The translations under genes were made by a program, and so were the position numbers. Source: Pseudoduganella plicata (lineage in GTDB: Bacteria > Pseudomonadota > Gammaproteobacteria > Burkholderiales > Burkholderiaceae_D). From it: 64,000 nt of DNA. The stretch lies in assembly GCF_004421005.1 (NCBI RefSeq), contig NZ_CP038026.1, forward strand, positions 5,394,001 to 5,458,000, read 5' to 3'. The first letter of the stretch is position 1; each line of letters starts with the position of its first letter. Positions 40,132 through 49,269 of this stretch are shown in pieces. Under the pieces are notes generated by a model, which was not told the DNA's origin, made no database searches, and saw only the letters and a program-made list of their open reading frames with translations.

Positions 40132-42450
40132 TCATCGGTGTGGGTCTCCGATCAGGTCGCGTACGGCGTCGAGCAGCGTCTCGTCATGGAAACTGCCCTT
40201 GGTCAGGTAGTAATCGGCGCCCGCGGCAAGGCCGCGCGCCCGGTCTTCAGGGCGGTCCTTGTACGACACGATCATGACCGGCAGCTTGTGCAAGTGGATG
40301 TCCTTCTTGATCAGATTAACCAGTTCGATGCCGTCCATGCGCGGCATGTCCACGTCCGTGATGACGAGGTCATAGTCCCCCGAGCGCACGACGTTCCAGC
40401 CGTCCATGCCGTCCACGGCGATGTCCACTTCGAAGCCGCGCCCGGCCAGCAGCTTGCGCTCCATTTCGCGCACCGTCAGCGAGTCGTCGACGACGAGGAT
40501 GCGTTTCATTCTACGCTGCGTGGCCGGATCGGCGCGCGCGAGTTGATGCAGGCCGCCTTCGGCCAGCAGCTTCTCGATGGACAGCAGCAGGTCCGGCACG
40601 TCCAGCAGCAGTACGGGCTTGCCGTCGTTCAGCAGCGCCGCGGCGGAGATGTCGCGCAGCTTGCCGAAGACCGGTTCGATGCTCTGCACGGCCAGGCTTT
40701 GTTCGCCGCGGATGACGTCGACCACCAGGCCATAGCGGCGCGCGCCGCTGCCGATCACGATCACCGGCAGCAGTTCGTGGTGCTCCATGTCGCCCAGCTC
40801 CAGCACCTGCGCCGACGATACCAGGCCCAGATGCTCGCCATCGAGGTCGAAGAACTGCTTGTTTTCCAGCGTATGGATGGCCGACTGCGGCACCTGCGCT
40901 ACCCGCTCCACCTTGACGATGGGGATGGCGTACGCCTCGCCGCGCACGTCCACCACGAGCGCGCGCACGATCGATTGCGTCAGCGGCAGCGTGATGAAGG
41001 TGTGGAAGCCCAGCCCGGGCCGCGACTCGATGCGCACCGTGCCGTTCTGCTGGCGGATCGTGTCCTGCACGATATCCAGTCCCACGCCGCGCCCGGAGAT
41101 CTCCGTGATGTCTTCCTTCAGGCTGAACGCGGGCAGGAACAGGAATTCCATCAGTTCCGGGATCGACATCGCGTCGGCCATCGCCCCCGTCGCCATGCGG
41201 CGTGCCACAACGGCCGCGCGGATGCGCTCCGGATCGACGCCGCGGCCATCGTCGACGATGTCGATATTGAGCATGCCGCCGCGGTGGCGGGCTTCCATCA
41301 CGATGGTGCCGCAGACGTCCTTGCCGGCCGCGGCGCGCTCGTACGGCATTTCCAGCCCGTGATCGACGGCGTTGCGCAGCATGTGATTCAGCGGATTTTC
41401 GATGCGCGCGAGGATATCCCGATCGACCAGCGTGTCTTCGCCGCGGATCTCCAGCCGCACATCCTTGCCCAGGGCACGGGCCAGGTCGCGCACCATGCGC
41501 GGGAAGTGCTGCACGCCATCGCGGAACGGGCGCATGCGGATCGCCAGCACTTCGTCCACCAGTTGCTGCGAGACGTTCAGCAGGCGCCGCTCGTAGTTCT
41601 CCATGTCGGCGATCTGCGCCAGCGTGGTCTGTTTCAGCGGCTGGCTGCGCTGCAGCACCAGCGCCGCCTTCTCCTGCAGGGCCGCGTCGCCGTTCTGGGC
41701 GATGGCGTCGCGCAGGTCGTCCAGGGCCGTCAGCAGTTCCGACTGGCTGCGCTTGAAGCGTTGCATCGTATCGATCAATGGCCGCATCTGGTGCGCGCCG
41801 ATGCGGCTTTCGCTGGCCAGCGACAGCAGCCGGTCGCCCAGCGGCGCGGCCTTGGCATGGGCCGGCCGCGCTGGCGCCATTGCCGCATCCGGTGGCGGCA
41901 CGTCCCGCAAGGCCGCTTCAGGGAAGGGCGCTTCAGGCAGGGCCGCTTCCGGCAGGGCCGCTTCTGGTCCGGGCGCCGCTGGCGGCATTGACGACATTGC
42001 CGGTGCCGGCGCCGGTTCCAGCGGTTCGGGCAGAAACGCGATACCGGCGATCGCGTTCATCGTGCCGGTGATCGCGCCCTGGCTGGCGGCCAGCCAGGCC
42101 GGCACGTCGCTTTCTTTCAGGTGGGAGCACTGCACGATCAGGTCGACGCCGGCCAGCAGCACGTCGACCCGGTTGGGCGTGAGACGCAGCTTGCCGTGCT
42201 GGGCTGCGATAAAAGCGTCCTCCATGCCGTGCGCCAGCTGCACGATCACGTCCAGTCCCACGATGGCGGCAGCGCCCTTGATGGAATGGGCCGCGCGCAT
42301 CATCGGCTCGATGGCACTGCCGCGGTTGTTGGCTTCGTTGCCGCGTTCCAGTGCCAGCAATCCGTCCGTCAGCGCCTGCGTCTGGCTCTCCGCTTCCATG
42401 CGGAACAGCTCCAGCATGGAAAAACCGCTCAGGTCTTCCGGCTCGCTCAT
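40132..42450 (-). CDS. wspE: WspE hybrid CheA-type histidine kinase
   Basis: 772 residues. Hpt domain with phosphoacceptor His55 in MRAAHSIKGAAAIVG; a Pro/Ala/Glu low-complexity linker near 145-180 with repeated LPEA units; dimerisation and ATPase domains (MLRNAVDHGLEMPYERA, DIVDDGRGVDPERI, GRGVGLDIVQDTI); CheW-like domain; and C-terminal receiver RILVVDDSLTVREME with LVITDVDMPRMDG. It phosphorylates WspR and WspF. Start at ATG 42450 overlaps the wspD stop (ATGA). Confidence 0.94.
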   Translation of the reverse strand: MSEPEDLSGFSMLELFRMEAESQTQALTDGLLALERGNEANNRGSAIEPMMRAAHSIKGAAAIVGLDVIVQLAHGMEDAFIAAQHGKLRLTPNRVDVLLAGVDLIVQCSHLKESDVPAWLAASQGAITGTMNAIAGIAFLPEPLEPAPAPAMSSMPPAAPGPEAALPEAALPEAPFPEAALRDVPPPDAAMAPARPAHAKAAPLGDRLLSLASESRIGAHQMRPLIDTMQRFKRSQSELLTALDDLRDAIAQNGDAALQEKAALVLQRSQPLKQTTLAQIADMENYERRLLNVSQQLVDEVLAIRMRPFRDGVQHFPRMVRDLARALGKDVRLEIRGEDTLVDRDILARIENPLNHMLRNAVDHGLEMPYERAAAGKDVCGTIVMEARHRGGMLNIDIVDDGRGVDPERIRAAVVARRMATGAMADAMSIPELMEFLFLPAFSLKEDITEISGRGVGLDIVQDTIRQQNGTVRIESRPGLGFHTFITLPLTQSIVRALVVDVRGEAYAIPIVKVERVAQVPQSAIHTLENKQFFDLDGEHLGLVSSAQVLELGDMEHHELLPVIVIGSGARRYGLVVDVIRGEQSLAVQSIEPVFGKLRDISAAALLNDGKPVLLLDVPDLLLSIEKLLAEGGLHQLARADPATQRRMKRILVVDDSLTVREMERKLLAGRGFEVDIAVDGMDGWNVVRSGDYDLVITDVDMPRMDGIELVNLIKKDIHLHKLPVMIVSYKDRPEDRARGLAAGADYYLTKGSFHDETLLDAVRDLIGDPHR

Positions 42451-43151
42451 CGCAACGTCCTTGCCAGTTGATGACCGACCAGCCCCACGTCCAGGCAGCC
42501 GATGCGCAGGTCGCCTTCCGGCAGCACGCCGGTCAGGAAGCGCAGCAGCCCTTTGTTGATCGTGGCGGCCGGCGCCTGCACGCGGCCGGACGCATAGCGC
42601 ACGATGCCATGCAGGTCCGCCACCGGCAGCGCGTACGCCTGCTCTTCCCACTGCACCAGCAGCAGGCGTGCGAATGTGTGTCGATCTTCGCGGCTCGTGC
42701 CGCCGTCCTCGGCGATGCCCAGCACTTCCTGCAGCGCCACGCATGGGTACAGGCGACCGCCGATGTTGACGATGCCGCGCAGGCCGCGCGCGTTCCGGTG
42801 TGGCACCTTGTGCGGGACGGTGTGCGGCGCGATGCGCACGAACATGGCCGTCGGCAGCGCCAGCCATTCGCGGCCGATGCGGAACACGACGGCCGACGCG
42901 TCGAGCCTTTCCTTTTCCACCTGCGGCGCGCGGAAGTGCTCGGCCCAGCCGTGCAGGTACACATCGTCCACGGCACGCGCCAGGTGCTGCCGGGCCGCCC
43001 CGGCATACTCGCCGCAGTTGCGGCAATGGGCATGCTGCGGCAGCAGGTCGCAGCTGCGGTCGCCGGCGACGCCGATGCGGCTCCAGCAGCCGGCGCCGTG
43101 TTCGCCGGCAGGCGAAAGCGGGGTTGCGCCGGAATTGTCGATAGGGGTCAT
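42447..43151 (-). CDS. wspD: WspD CheW-like scaffold protein
   Basis: 234 residues; the N-terminal part has His/Cys-containing LLPQHAHCRNCGEYAGAARQ and the C-terminal CheW domain (about 85-225) shows VVFRIGREWLALPTAMFVRI and LRGIVNIGGRLYPCVALQEV. Couples WspA to WspE. Start ATG 43151 overlaps the wspC stop (ATGA); the upstream in-frame stretch is wspC sequence. Confidence 0.9.
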   Translation of the reverse strand: MTPIDNSGATPLSPAGEHGAGCWSRIGVAGDRSCDLLPQHAHCRNCGEYAGAARQHLARAVDDVYLHGWAEHFRAPQVEKERLDASAVVFRIGREWLALPTAMFVRIAPHTVPHKVPHRNARGLRGIVNIGGRLYPCVALQEVLGIAEDGGTSREDRHTFARLLLVQWEEQAYALPVADLHGIVRYASGRVQAPAATINKGLLRFLTGVLPEGDLRIGCLDVGLVGHQLARTLR

Positions 43152-44434
43152 GGGTTGGCCTTGCTGGTGTTCTGGCGCCGCCACACGCGGCCCGCCCGGG
43201 CCTTCAGCGCGGCCGCGCCGGCGGCGTCGCCGCGCTGGCCAGCCAGCAGGGCGAGGTGGCACAGCGCGTCATAATGGTCGGGGCGCAGGTAGATGCAGCG
43301 GCGCAGGTGCTGCTGCGCTTCGTCAGGCTGGTCGCTTTCGCACAACAGCCCGAGCAGAAACCAGGCGTCCGCATTGTCCGGCTGCTGCGCCAGCACGGCA
43401 CGGCATGCGGCCAGTGCTTCGGCGAGGCGGCCCTGGTCGGCCAGCTGGCGTGCCAGTGGCAGGTCGGCGGCTGGCGCCAGGGCCGTCATCGGCGCTTCAG
43501 CCGAGGTTGCAAGGGCGGCAGGCACCGGCCGGGCGCGAACGGGACGCGGCGGCGCAGGCGCGGGCGCGTGCGCCGGCGGTGGCGCGGCCCGGCGTACGGG
43601 TGGAGGCGAAGCCGCGCCTTCGGACCGGGGCAGCGGCAGGTTGGCCCACGGCGGTGTCCCGGCATCGGTCCGCGCCGCAGTCTTGCGCAGCGCGAAGGCC
43701 TGACGATAGGGCAGGGGCGTAAAGCCATTGCGCGTGAACGATGGGACCTCGGCGTATCCCGCCAGCAGCACGCCGTCGTCCGTCAGCAGCGCGGCCAGCC
43801 GGGCGATGGCGGCCGCAGTCGTTTCATCGTCGAAGTAAATCAGCAGGTTGCGGCAGAAGATCACGTCGTAGCTGCGCTGCGGTGCGATGTCGCTGCTCAA
43901 GAGATTACCCTGGCGGAAGCGCACGCGCCGGCGCAGGCCGGGGTCGATCGCGTACAGGTCGCCGCCAGCCGGCGTGAAGTGACGGTCGCGAAACGACAGG
44001 TCCTTGCCGCGAAAGGCGTTGCGTCCGAATACGCCCGACTCGGCGCGGGCAATGCAGGCCCATGACAGGTCGACGGCATCGATGGCGAACGCACTCGGAG
44101 GCACGCCGGCGTCGCACAGCGCCATCGCCAGCGAATACGGCTCCTCGCCGGCGGCGCAGGGAATCGACAGCATCCGCACGAGGCGCGCGCCACCTGCCAG
44201 GCGCACGCGGGCGAATTCCACTGCGACGGCGAAGGCCTGCGCATCGCGGAACAGCCAGGATTCCGGTACGACCACCAGTTCGGTCAGCGCGGACAGTTCG
44301 GCCGGGGTCAGGTGCTCCACGTAGGCGTCGCGGTTCATGCCGGTGGCCGCCATGCGCTGGCGCACGGCGCGATCGACCGTGGTGCGCGACAGGTTCAGGC
44401 CCGTAGCCTGGCGCAGGATCGCCAGCGCGTTCAC
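43148..44434 (-). CDS. wspC: WspC CheR-type methyltransferase with TPR tail
   Basis: 428 residues. CheR catalytic domain (1-260): LTELVVVPESWLFRDAQAF, SAM-binding VRMLSIPCAAGEEPYSLAMA, YDVIFCRNLLIYFD. A Pro/Ala-rich linker (about 285-325) leads to TPR repeats near 340-420 (AWFLLGLLCESDQPDEAQQH). It methylates WspA. The start is GTG at 44434, overlapping the wspB stop (GTGA). Confidence 0.92.
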   Translation of the reverse strand: MNALAILRQATGLNLSRTTVDRAVRQRMAATGMNRDAYVEHLTPAELSALTELVVVPESWLFRDAQAFAVAVEFARVRLAGGARLVRMLSIPCAAGEEPYSLAMALCDAGVPPSAFAIDAVDLSWACIARAESGVFGRNAFRGKDLSFRDRHFTPAGGDLYAIDPGLRRRVRFRQGNLLSSDIAPQRSYDVIFCRNLLIYFDDETTAAAIARLAALLTDDGVLLAGYAEVPSFTRNGFTPLPYRQAFALRKTAARTDAGTPPWANLPLPRSEGAASPPPVRRAAPPPAHAPAPAPPRPVRARPVPAALATSAEAPMTALAPAADLPLARQLADQGRLAEALAACRAVLAQQPDNADAWFLLGLLCESDQPDEAQQHLRRCIYLRPDHYDALCHLALLAGQRGDAAGAAALKARAGRVWRRQNTSKANP

Positions 44435-44886
44435 GTCGCACCATCGGGAGGGAAAAGCGCCGCGCGCAGGTCGGCCGGCAGCAGGTGTTCCGGCTGTACC
44501 AGCTGGACGAAGCCCTGGGCGTCGCGCGCCATCGGACCGAGGAATGGCGCGGCGCGTACGCCGCTGGCATGGAGCGACGCCTCGCTCACGTCCTGCACGC
44601 CGATGACGCGCTCGGCCAGCAGGCCCAGGGCATGCACGGCGCCGTCCGGACCCGGATAATCGACCAGCAGGATGCGCGTGTCCACCTGGCGCGCTGCCGC
44701 CGGCGCGCCGCTGCTGCGGGCCAGGTCGATAACGGGCACGCTGGCGCCGTGCAGGTTCATCAGGCCCGCCACGGCGTCCGGCGCCAGCGGCACGCCGGTC
44801 AACGCCATCAGGGGCAGTACCTGCCGGATCGTCGCCAGCGGCAGGCCATAGCGGTCGGCGCCGATGTGGAACACGAGCAGCTTCAT
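44431..44886 (-). CDS. wspB: WspB CheW-like scaffold protein
   Basis: 151-residue single CheW domain: KLLVFHIGADRYGLPLATIR, GLMNLHGASVPVIDLARSSG. Second adaptor in the Wsp array. Begins 23 bases after wspA; frame beyond ATG 44886 upstream lies within wspA and was not used. Confidence 0.9.
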   Translation of the reverse strand: MKLLVFHIGADRYGLPLATIRQVLPLMALTGVPLAPDAVAGLMNLHGASVPVIDLARSSGAPAAARQVDTRILLVDYPGPDGAVHALGLLAERVIGVQDVSEASLHASGVRAAPFLGPMARDAQGFVQLVQPEHLLPADLRAALFPPDGAT

Positions 44887-44909
44887 GACGGGCTTCCAGG
44901 CGCGGCCGT

Positions 44910-46724
44910 CTAGACGTTCACCGCGAACGTGGCGACGGAGGTCTGCAGGTCGCTCGCTGCGTACTGCAGCTGGTGCACGGCCTCGCTGGTGGCTTTCAGC
45001 GATTCGACCGTCTGCTGGGTGGCGTCGTTCAGCTGCATCATGGTTTCCGTGATCTGCTGGGCCCCCACGGCCTGCGACTGCATCCCCTGCAGCACCAGGT
45101 CGAACTGCGGCGCCAGCTTTTGCACCTGGTCCATGACGCTCGAGAGCTGGTCCGTCACGCCGCGCACTTCGCCGACACTGCGGCGGATCTCCTCGGAGAA
45201 TTTGTCCATGCCCATCACGCTGGCCGAAACGGCCGACTGCATCTCCTTGAGCATCTGCTCGATGTCCCACGTGGAAACGGAAGTCTGGTCGGCCAGCCGG
45301 CGGATCTCGGTGGCGACGACGGAGAAGCCCCGGCCCGCCTCGCCGGCCTTTTCCGCCTCGATGGCCGCGTTCAGCGACAGGATGTTGGTCTGGTCCGCCA
45401 CCTTCGTGATCGTCGTCAGCACGCTGTTGATATTCGACGCCTTTTCCGACAGCGCGGCCAGCTTGGCGTTGATGGAATCCGTGGCGGAGACCATGTTCTG
45501 CATCGTCTGGTCCATGCGGCGCAGGTTGTTCTGCGCTTCGGCCGTGGCGGACGTCGTGTAATCCGCCACCTCGGTGGCGCTTTCCATCGTTTTCAGCAGC
45601 TGGCTGGTGTTGGAGGCGATCTCCTTGGTTGTGCTGAGCACCTCGACGCTGGTCTGCGCCTGCTCGACGCCCGTCGCTTCCTGCTCCTTGGCCGATGCGG
45701 CGATCTCGGTGGCCGACGTCGTCACCTGGATGCCGGCCTTCTGCACGTTGTTGAGCAGCAGGCGCAGGTTGTCGAACATGCGCGCCAGGCCCTGGCCCAG
45801 CTGGCCGATCGCGTCGTTGCCGGTGATCGTCACCTTGCCCGTCAGGTCGCCGGATGCGGCCTTCGACACCACCTCCAGCAGCGCGTCCACCTTGGCGCGC
45901 AGTTCGTTCGTGCTGGCGCGCTCGCGTTCCTGGTTGTCCTGCACGGCCTGCGCCATGCGGTTGAATTGCTCGGAGACGTCGCCCAGTTCGTCGCGCGAGA
46001 CGATGTCCGCGCGGGCACTCTGGTCGCCGGCGGCGATGCGGCCGACGACGGTCGTCAGGTTCGTCAGCGGCGTCATGATAGCGCGCGTCAGGACGAAGAC
46101 GATGATCATCGACAGTGCGATGCAGACGGCGCCACCGGCTGCCAGCAGCGTGGTCATGTTGCGCTGCTGGGTGGCTGCTGCCTCGGAGCGCCGCGCCAGC
46201 AGCGCGTTCTCGTCGGCACGCGCTTCGTCGAGCACCTTGTTCAGGGCCACGATGAGCGGGCTGCCCTGGGCCAGTTGCGGCATCTGGCCGATCGCATCGG
46301 CGGCGCCCGGCGTCTTGCCCAGTTCCTGGCGCCGTGTGACCTGCGGCTCCAGCGTCGTGCGGATCCAGTGCTGGACTATGCCGTCGAGCTTCTGGATACG
46401 CTCAGCCTGGGTCGGATTGTCGGCGACCATTTTCTTCAGCGCGCTGATGCTCGCCGGCAGTGCCCCGAGCTGGTCGCGTACTCTTGCCAGGCGCGCCGGG
46501 TCGCCGGTCAGGTAGTACCCGCGCGTCTCCGATTGCAGTCCCATCAGGTCCAGGCCGACGCGGTCGATTGCATGCAGTGCCTGCATTGTGTGGCGGTCCC
46601 AGTTGTTCGCCTCGGACAGGCGCGCAAAATTGTTGTAGGCCAGGATCAGCAGCAGCAGGATGATCGCCAGGATGGCGGCGAAACCCGCGTACAGCTTGTT
46701 TTTGATGCTCAGGTCTTTGATCAT
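44910..46724 (-). CDS. wspA: WspA surface-sensing methyl-accepting protein
   Basis: 604 residues. Membrane helices at about 12-31 and 188-212 frame a helical periplasmic domain; then HAMP (about 213-265) and a long cytoplasmic helical hairpin with the signalling tip EAEKAGEAGRGFSVVATEIR RLADQTS. In pseudomonads WspA clusters laterally and responds to surface contact or envelope stress. First gene of the seven-gene operon; start at ATG 46724 (MIKDLSIKNKLYAGFAAIL). Confidence 0.93.
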   Translation of the reverse strand: MIKDLSIKNKLYAGFAAILAIILLLLILAYNNFARLSEANNWDRHTMQALHAIDRVGLDLMGLQSETRGYYLTGDPARLARVRDQLGALPASISALKKMVADNPTQAERIQKLDGIVQHWIRTTLEPQVTRRQELGKTPGAADAIGQMPQLAQGSPLIVALNKVLDEARADENALLARRSEAAATQQRNMTTLLAAGGAVCIALSMIIVFVLTRAIMTPLTNLTTVVGRIAAGDQSARADIVSRDELGDVSEQFNRMAQAVQDNQERERASTNELRAKVDALLEVVSKAASGDLTGKVTITGNDAIGQLGQGLARMFDNLRLLLNNVQKAGIQVTTSATEIAASAKEQEATGVEQAQTSVEVLSTTKEIASNTSQLLKTMESATEVADYTTSATAEAQNNLRRMDQTMQNMVSATDSINAKLAALSEKASNINSVLTTITKVADQTNILSLNAAIEAEKAGEAGRGFSVVATEIRRLADQTSVSTWDIEQMLKEMQSAVSASVMGMDKFSEEIRRSVGEVRGVTDQLSSVMDQVQKLAPQFDLVLQGMQSQAVGAQQITETMMQLNDATQQTVESLKATSEAVHQLQYAASDLQTSVATFAVNV

Positions 46725-46843
46725 TTTGTCTTCCGCATCAGGACGAGTTTGTGTCGGTTGCAATGTAACATTTTTTGCGGTGTCGACGACGCCTGGGACG
46801 CGCCTGCGCCCGCGGGCAGGGGATTGCAAATTTTACAATTCCC

Positions 46844-46873
46844 GATAAAAAAAGGCTGCCGAGCGGCAGCCTT
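46844..46873 (-). terminator. Rho-independent terminator of argG
   Basis: Stem AAGGCTGCC (46852-46860) / GGCAGCCTT (46865-46873), four-base loop; on the minus strand it is followed by a run of T. 19 bases after the argG stop. Confidence 0.93.
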
Positions 46874-46891
46874 GCGCTGGGAGCGGCGCGA

Positions 46892-48124
<1,233 letters not shown>

Positions 48125-48268
48125 TTGCTATTCCAATCTACGCTTAAATTTGTACGGACAGGTGTGCGGGACCCGCATCGTTTCCGCGCCGGCGCATTCT
48201 GATGGAGTGCGACGGCCGCGGAAAGCCGGCGCCGCACCCGATCGGCGCAGCGCCGGCGTGGCACGGCA

Positions 48269-49192
48269 TCAGCCGTCGATGCGGCCCAGCAGCAGGTATT
48301 CGATCAGGGCCTTCTGGATGTGCAGGCGGTTTTCCGCCTCGTCCCAGACGACCGATTGCGGCCCGTCGATGACGTCGGCCGCCACTTCCTCGCCGCGGTG
48401 GGCGGGCAGGCAATGCATGAACAGCGCATCGGGCGCGGCGCGCGCCATCTTGGCGCTGTCGACGATCCAGCCGTCGAATGCCTTCAGCCGCGCCGCATTC
48501 TCTTCCTCGTAGCCCATGCTGGTCCAGACGTCCGTGTTCACCAGGTGTGCGCCTGCGCAGGCGTCCGACGGGTTGTCGAACTGCGTGTAGCGGTTGGTGG
48601 AGACGAGCGACATGTCCATGTCGTAGCCCTTGGGCGTGGACACATTGACGTGGAAGCCGAACACCTCGGCCGCCTGCAGCCACGAGTACAGCATGTTGTT
48701 GGCGTCGCCGATCCAGGCCACCGTCCTGCCGGCGATGGGACCGCGGTGCTCGTAGTACGTGAAGATGTCCGCGAAGACCTGGCACGGGTGGTGTTCGTTC
48801 GTCAGGCCGTTGATGACGGGTACGCGCGAGTGGGCGGCAAAGCGTTCGATGATGTCCTGGCCGAAGGTTCGCACCATGATGATGTCGCACATGCGCGACA
48901 TTACCTGGCCCGCGTCCTCGACCGGCTCGCCGCGGCCCAGCTGCGAGTCGCGCGTGTTCAGGTAGATGGCGGCGCCGCCCAGCTGGTGCATGCCGGCTTC
49001 GAACGACAGGCGCGTGCGGGTCGAGTTCTTCTCGAACACCATGACCAGCGTGCGGTCAATCAAAGGGTGATAGATCTCGTAATTCTTGAACTTGCGCTTG
49101 ATGACGTGCGCGCGCTCGATCACGTATTCGTATTCCTCCAGCGTGAAATCGGAAAACTGGAGGTAGTGCTTGATCTTGTTTTGGGTAGACAT
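48269..49192 (-). CDS. argF: Ornithine carbamoyltransferase
   Basis: Makes citrulline from ornithine and carbamoyl phosphate. 307 residues with the carbamoyl-phosphate motif STRTRLSFEAGM, ornithine-side SMGYEEENAAR, and HCLPAHRGEEV. Start taken at ATG 49192 (MSTQNKIKHYLQFSDF); a GTG two codons upstream is an alternative. Upstream of argG, the substrate order of the pathway. Confidence 0.96.
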   Translation of the reverse strand: MSTQNKIKHYLQFSDFTLEEYEYVIERAHVIKRKFKNYEIYHPLIDRTLVMVFEKNSTRTRLSFEAGMHQLGGAAIYLNTRDSQLGRGEPVEDAGQVMSRMCDIIMVRTFGQDIIERFAAHSRVPVINGLTNEHHPCQVFADIFTYYEHRGPIAGRTVAWIGDANNMLYSWLQAAEVFGFHVNVSTPKGYDMDMSLVSTNRYTQFDNPSDACAGAHLVNTDVWTSMGYEEENAARLKAFDGWIVDSAKMARAAPDALFMHCLPAHRGEEVAADVIDGPQSVVWDEAENRLHIQKALIEYLLLGRIDG

Positions 49193-49269
49193 AGTCACAA
49201 CTTATTACCAGGGATGGGTGCCGGGGGCGCCCCGGGGGCCCAGCTTAGCGAATCAATTATATGATGTTT

